Below are positions 52,862 to 55,024 of a stretch of DNA of 55,024 bases, in pieces (the stretch's first letter is position 1; each line of letters opens with the position of its first letter). This DNA is from QHWK01 sp035315685 (GTDB lineage Bacteria > Acidobacteriota > Vicinamibacteria > Vicinamibacterales > CAVVIG01): NCBI GenBank assembly GCA_035315685.1, contig DATFXR010000749.1:1-55024 (forward strand). The letters are read 5' to 3'. A program made the translations under genes and the position numbers. Below the pieces are notes generated by a model that ran no database searches, had not been told where the DNA came from, and saw nothing but the letters and a program-made list of their open reading frames with translations.

Positions 52862-53944
52862 ATGAAGAGCCTCGTACAGGGCGTTCACCACATCACGCTG
52901 TGCCCTGGCGGCGCGCAGCAGGATATCGACTTCTTCACTCAGGTACTGGGGCAGCGGCTGGTCAAGCAAACCGTCCTGATGGACGGAAGCATCCCCATCT
53001 ATCACCTCTACTACGGAAATGCCGATGCCGACGTGGGTTCGATTGCCACGAGTTTTCCGTACTCCCGTAAGCCAGGGCGCGCCGGGTCCGGCCAGCTGTC
53101 GTGCACCAGCTACACCGTCCCGACCGGCGCGATTGCGTTCTGGAAGGAGCACTTCGATCGGCATGAGGCCGAACACAGCGGTGTGCAGGAGCGGTTTGGC
53201 ACGAAGTACCTGCGAGTACGGCATCCGGCTGGACTCCTCTTCGAGATGATCGAGGAGAGCTCCGACAACCGACACGCGTGGACGACGAAGCAGATCTCTC
53301 GCGACGTGGGAACGCACGGCTTTTTCGGGGCTGTCCTGTCGGTTCGCGACGTGCGTGATCAGGAATCGTTCTTCGTCGACGCGCTCGGGTTCCGAAAGGT
53401 CGGCGTCGATGGTCCGTACCATCGCTTCGAAGTGGCGGGAAACGGTCCGGGACGGGTCGTCGATCTGCACGTCGAGCCGGAGCGTGCGCCCGGAAGCTGG
53501 GGCTTTGGCGCCGGCACGGCCCATCACATCGCGTTCAACGTCGAAACAGACGACGCGCTGGCGAAGCAGAAAGCGGTCTACGAGGAACTGGGTTTCACGG
53601 ACGCATCAGAGATCAAGGATCGCTTCTATTTCCACTCGATGTACGTCCGGTCTCCCGGTGGCATCCTCGTCGAGTGCACGGCGAATGTCCCGGGTGGGTT
53701 CTATCAGGACGAGGCGCCGGAGGATCTCGGGACGAAGCTGCATCTGCCGCCCTGGTACGAGAACCAGCGCGAAGCGATCGTCTCGCAGCTGGAACCCATA
53801 AAGGTCCCGGAAGAAAATCGGCCGAGACCGGGAACGACGTCGGTACCGAAACCGGCCGCCGCCCACCATGCTCCGGGAGACGACCCGAAGGTTCCGTTGT
53901 CTCGCTACAAAGCGACGTTCGACGCGGGTAAGCAATCAACCTAG
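52862..53944 (+). CDS. Ring-cleaving dioxygenase, VOC family (LinE/MhqO-like)
   Basis: 360 residues, two VOC modules. GVHHITLCPGGAQQDIDFFT near the N-terminus, VTHGFF-like linker TKQISRDVGTHGFFGAVLSV, HHIAFNVETDDALAKQK and GGILVECTANVPGGFYQDE: the pattern of MhqO/LinE hydroquinone-type 1,2-dioxygenases. Probable metal ligands are H9/H10, H in AHHIAF and E in VECTAN. A Pro-rich C-terminal tail follows the catalytic part. Expected substrate: a (chloro)hydroquinone or similar ring; unproven. Confidence 0.88.
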   Translation: MKSLVQGVHHITLCPGGAQQDIDFFTQVLGQRLVKQTVLMDGSIPIYHLYYGNADADVGSIATSFPYSRKPGRAGSGQLSCTSYTVPTGAIAFWKEHFDRHEAEHSGVQERFGTKYLRVRHPAGLLFEMIEESSDNRHAWTTKQISRDVGTHGFFGAVLSVRDVRDQESFFVDALGFRKVGVDGPYHRFEVAGNGPGRVVDLHVEPERAPGSWGFGAGTAHHIAFNVETDDALAKQKAVYEELGFTDASEIKDRFYFHSMYVRSPGGILVECTANVPGGFYQDEAPEDLGTKLHLPPWYENQREAIVSQLEPIKVPEENRPRPGTTSVPKPAAAHHAPGDDPKVPLSRYKATFDAGKQST

Positions 53945-54000
53945 TCAGCTGCCTGGCGAGCCGCGAGACCGGCTCATCCGTGCGCATCTCACGACATCGG

Positions 54001-54026
54001 AGCGCCTCCGGCCCATCGGAGGCGCT
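54001..54026 (+). terminator. Stem-loop after the dioxygenase gene
   Basis: AGCGCCTCC (54001-54009) and GGAGGCGCT (54018-54026), perfect 9-bp stem, 8-base loop, 57 bases after the stop. No T run follows. Confidence 0.5.
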
Positions 54027-54169
54027 GCCACCACCGATCAACCGCATCGTGCGTTCTGTACGACTCGACATGGCGGAACACGTCACTACCGCGGTCTGGC
54101 GCAGTCGCGGCGTCGGCACACACCGTGCTTCGGCTGTCTCATTGCAAGAGTCGTCCGAGGAGATTCAGC

Positions 54170-54760
54170 ATGCACGAAGCGTTGAGAATCCGGCGATCGT
54201 GGGTCCGCATACTGGCTGCGCTGATTCTGGTCGGCAGTGCTCGGCAGGCGAACGCGCAAGGATTCATCAGTCCGTTCATCGGCTACAACTTCGGCGGTGA
54301 CGCGGGCTGCCCTGAAATCACGAACTGCGAAGACAAGCACGCCAATTACGGCGTCGGCTTCGGCGCCCTCGGCAGCATCGTCGGCTTCGAGGCCGAGATT
54401 GCTCACACCAGCGACTTCTTCGGTGCGACGCCGAATCAGTCAACCGGCGTGTTGACGTTCATGGGCAACTTCATGCTCGCGCCGAAGATCGGCCCGATTC
54501 AACCGTATGGCCTCGGCGGCATCGGGCTGATGCGGACTACAGTCGAGAGTGCCGGCCAGGACAATGACCAGAATCAGGTCGCGTGGGACATTGGCGGAGG
54601 ACTCATCGGGTTCTTCAGCGCGCACGTTGGCGTGCGTGGCGACATCCGTTATTTCCACGCGTTCGAAGTGATCGACTTCTCCAGGTTCCCCAACCTGCCG
54701 GTCCGCGACACGAAACTGGATTTCGGTCGCTTCTCGGTAGCCGTCGTGTTCAAGTTCTGA
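54170..54760 (+). CDS. Outer-membrane beta-barrel protein
   Basis: 196 residues from ATG 54170 (GAGGAG at 54157-54162). Signal peptide ILAALILVGSARQANAQ. Alternating strands: FISPFIGYNFGGDAG, NYGVGFGALGSIVGFEAEIA, LTFMGNFMLAPKIGPIQPYG and a terminal strand LDFGRFSVAVVFKF ending in Phe, the outer-membrane signature. OmpW/OmpA-like barrel of unknown cargo. Convergent with the last gene of the window. Confidence 0.85.
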   Translation: MHEALRIRRSWVRILAALILVGSARQANAQGFISPFIGYNFGGDAGCPEITNCEDKHANYGVGFGALGSIVGFEAEIAHTSDFFGATPNQSTGVLTFMGNFMLAPKIGPIQPYGLGGIGLMRTTVESAGQDNDQNQVAWDIGGGLIGFFSAHVGVRGDIRYFHAFEVIDFSRFPNLPVRDTKLDFGRFSVAVVFKF

Positions 54761-54772
54761 AGAACCTCGAAC

Positions 54773-55024
54773 CTACTGCGAAGACGACACGACGGACGGC
54801 GGCGCTGGAAAAACGAACAGGTCCGTGGTCATGTCGCCGTCGAGCGTAATCGTGCGCAGATACTGATACGTTTCGGCATCGTACAAGTCGATCGTGTTGC
54901 CGGCGACGAAGATGTAGAGGACCTTGCCGTTCGAGCTGGTCTTGAGCCCCATCCGCGGCCGGCCCTTGAACTCGGTGCGCCCGGCGAGGCGCCGGTGCTC
55001 GAGGTCGAACTTCCAGAATTCGTA
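54773..55024 (-). CDS. Beta-propeller protein, C-terminal part (cut by window end)
   Basis: Eighty-three residues are visible, open at base 55024. YEFWKFDLEHRRLAGRTEFK, then RPRMGLKTSSNGKVLYIFVA, GNTIDLYDAETYQYLRTITL and DGDMTTDLFVFP. This fits the last blades of a YVTN/quinoprotein-amine-dehydrogenase-like propeller. The rest lies beyond the window. Confidence 0.7.
   Translation of the reverse strand, partial: YEFWKFDLEHRRLAGRTEFKGRPRMGLKTSSNGKVLYIFVAGNTIDLYDAETYQYLRTITLDGDMTTDLFVFPAPPSVVSSSQ

Overview
High-GC bacterial DNA. The mix of genes (an eCIS locus with a PG-binding cargo, DUF6152 proteins, a DUF1800/DUF1501 pair, PQQ-dependent sugar dehydrogenases, several MetE-core proteins) suggests an Acidobacteriota genome, perhaps Vicinamibacteria-like. 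That placement is inference: there is no rRNA or other marker gene in the window.

Bases 1-1244 hold the end of a sugar dehydrogenase and a fragment of a PEBP-like gene. Bases 1245-27743 are the main feature: a contractile injection system locus, all on the plus strand. It opens with two receiver-type regulators, both carrying Glu where the phosphorylated Asp should be. Then follow sheath, tube, a Cys-rich gp26-like protein, a disordered protein, the DUF4255 terminator, an AAA+ ATPase, a small protein, a CIS tube-domain protein, a separate LysM/gp53-like protein, hub, spike, PAAR-like tip, gp25, two J-type wedge proteins, a long tail protein I, and a 1644-residue fibre-like protein. The locus closes with a broken DUF4157 (HELTH) gene and a cargo-like protein (Cys knuckles, PG-binding domain, PAPPAPS linker, unknown C-terminal domain). 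Most neighbouring genes overlap by ATGA, so the locus is almost certainly one translationally coupled operon. There are no capsid, terminase, portal or integrase genes and no T6SS membrane complex, so it is an extracellular or cytoplasmic CIS, not a prophage or T6SS. No conventional tape-measure gene is visible.

Bases 27797-32516 (minus strand) carry a sensor kinase with a periplasmic ABC-substrate-binding-like sensor and a four-gene ATGA-coupled operon built from DUF6152 and a second family-specific domain, once fused and once split. Bases 32593-37260 are accessory: an extradiol dioxygenase, a YciI gene cut by a foldback MITE-like element, and three secreted proteins of unknown function. Bases 37261-46096 hold a ricin-lectin/DUF1800 protein with its DUF1501 partner, a second sugar dehydrogenase, a type-B carboxylesterase, a Kelch protein, and a DUF899 protein coupled to a 51-residue CxxC membrane peptide.

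Bases 46320-53944 look like one-carbon and aromatic metabolism: a methyltransferase divergent from a TetR regulator, three different MetE-core proteins, an AprA-like two-part methyltransferase, and a ring-cleaving dioxygenase. The window ends with an outer-membrane beta-barrel protein and the tail of a beta-propeller gene. Minus-strand long frames under the eCIS genes are shadows and were left out.
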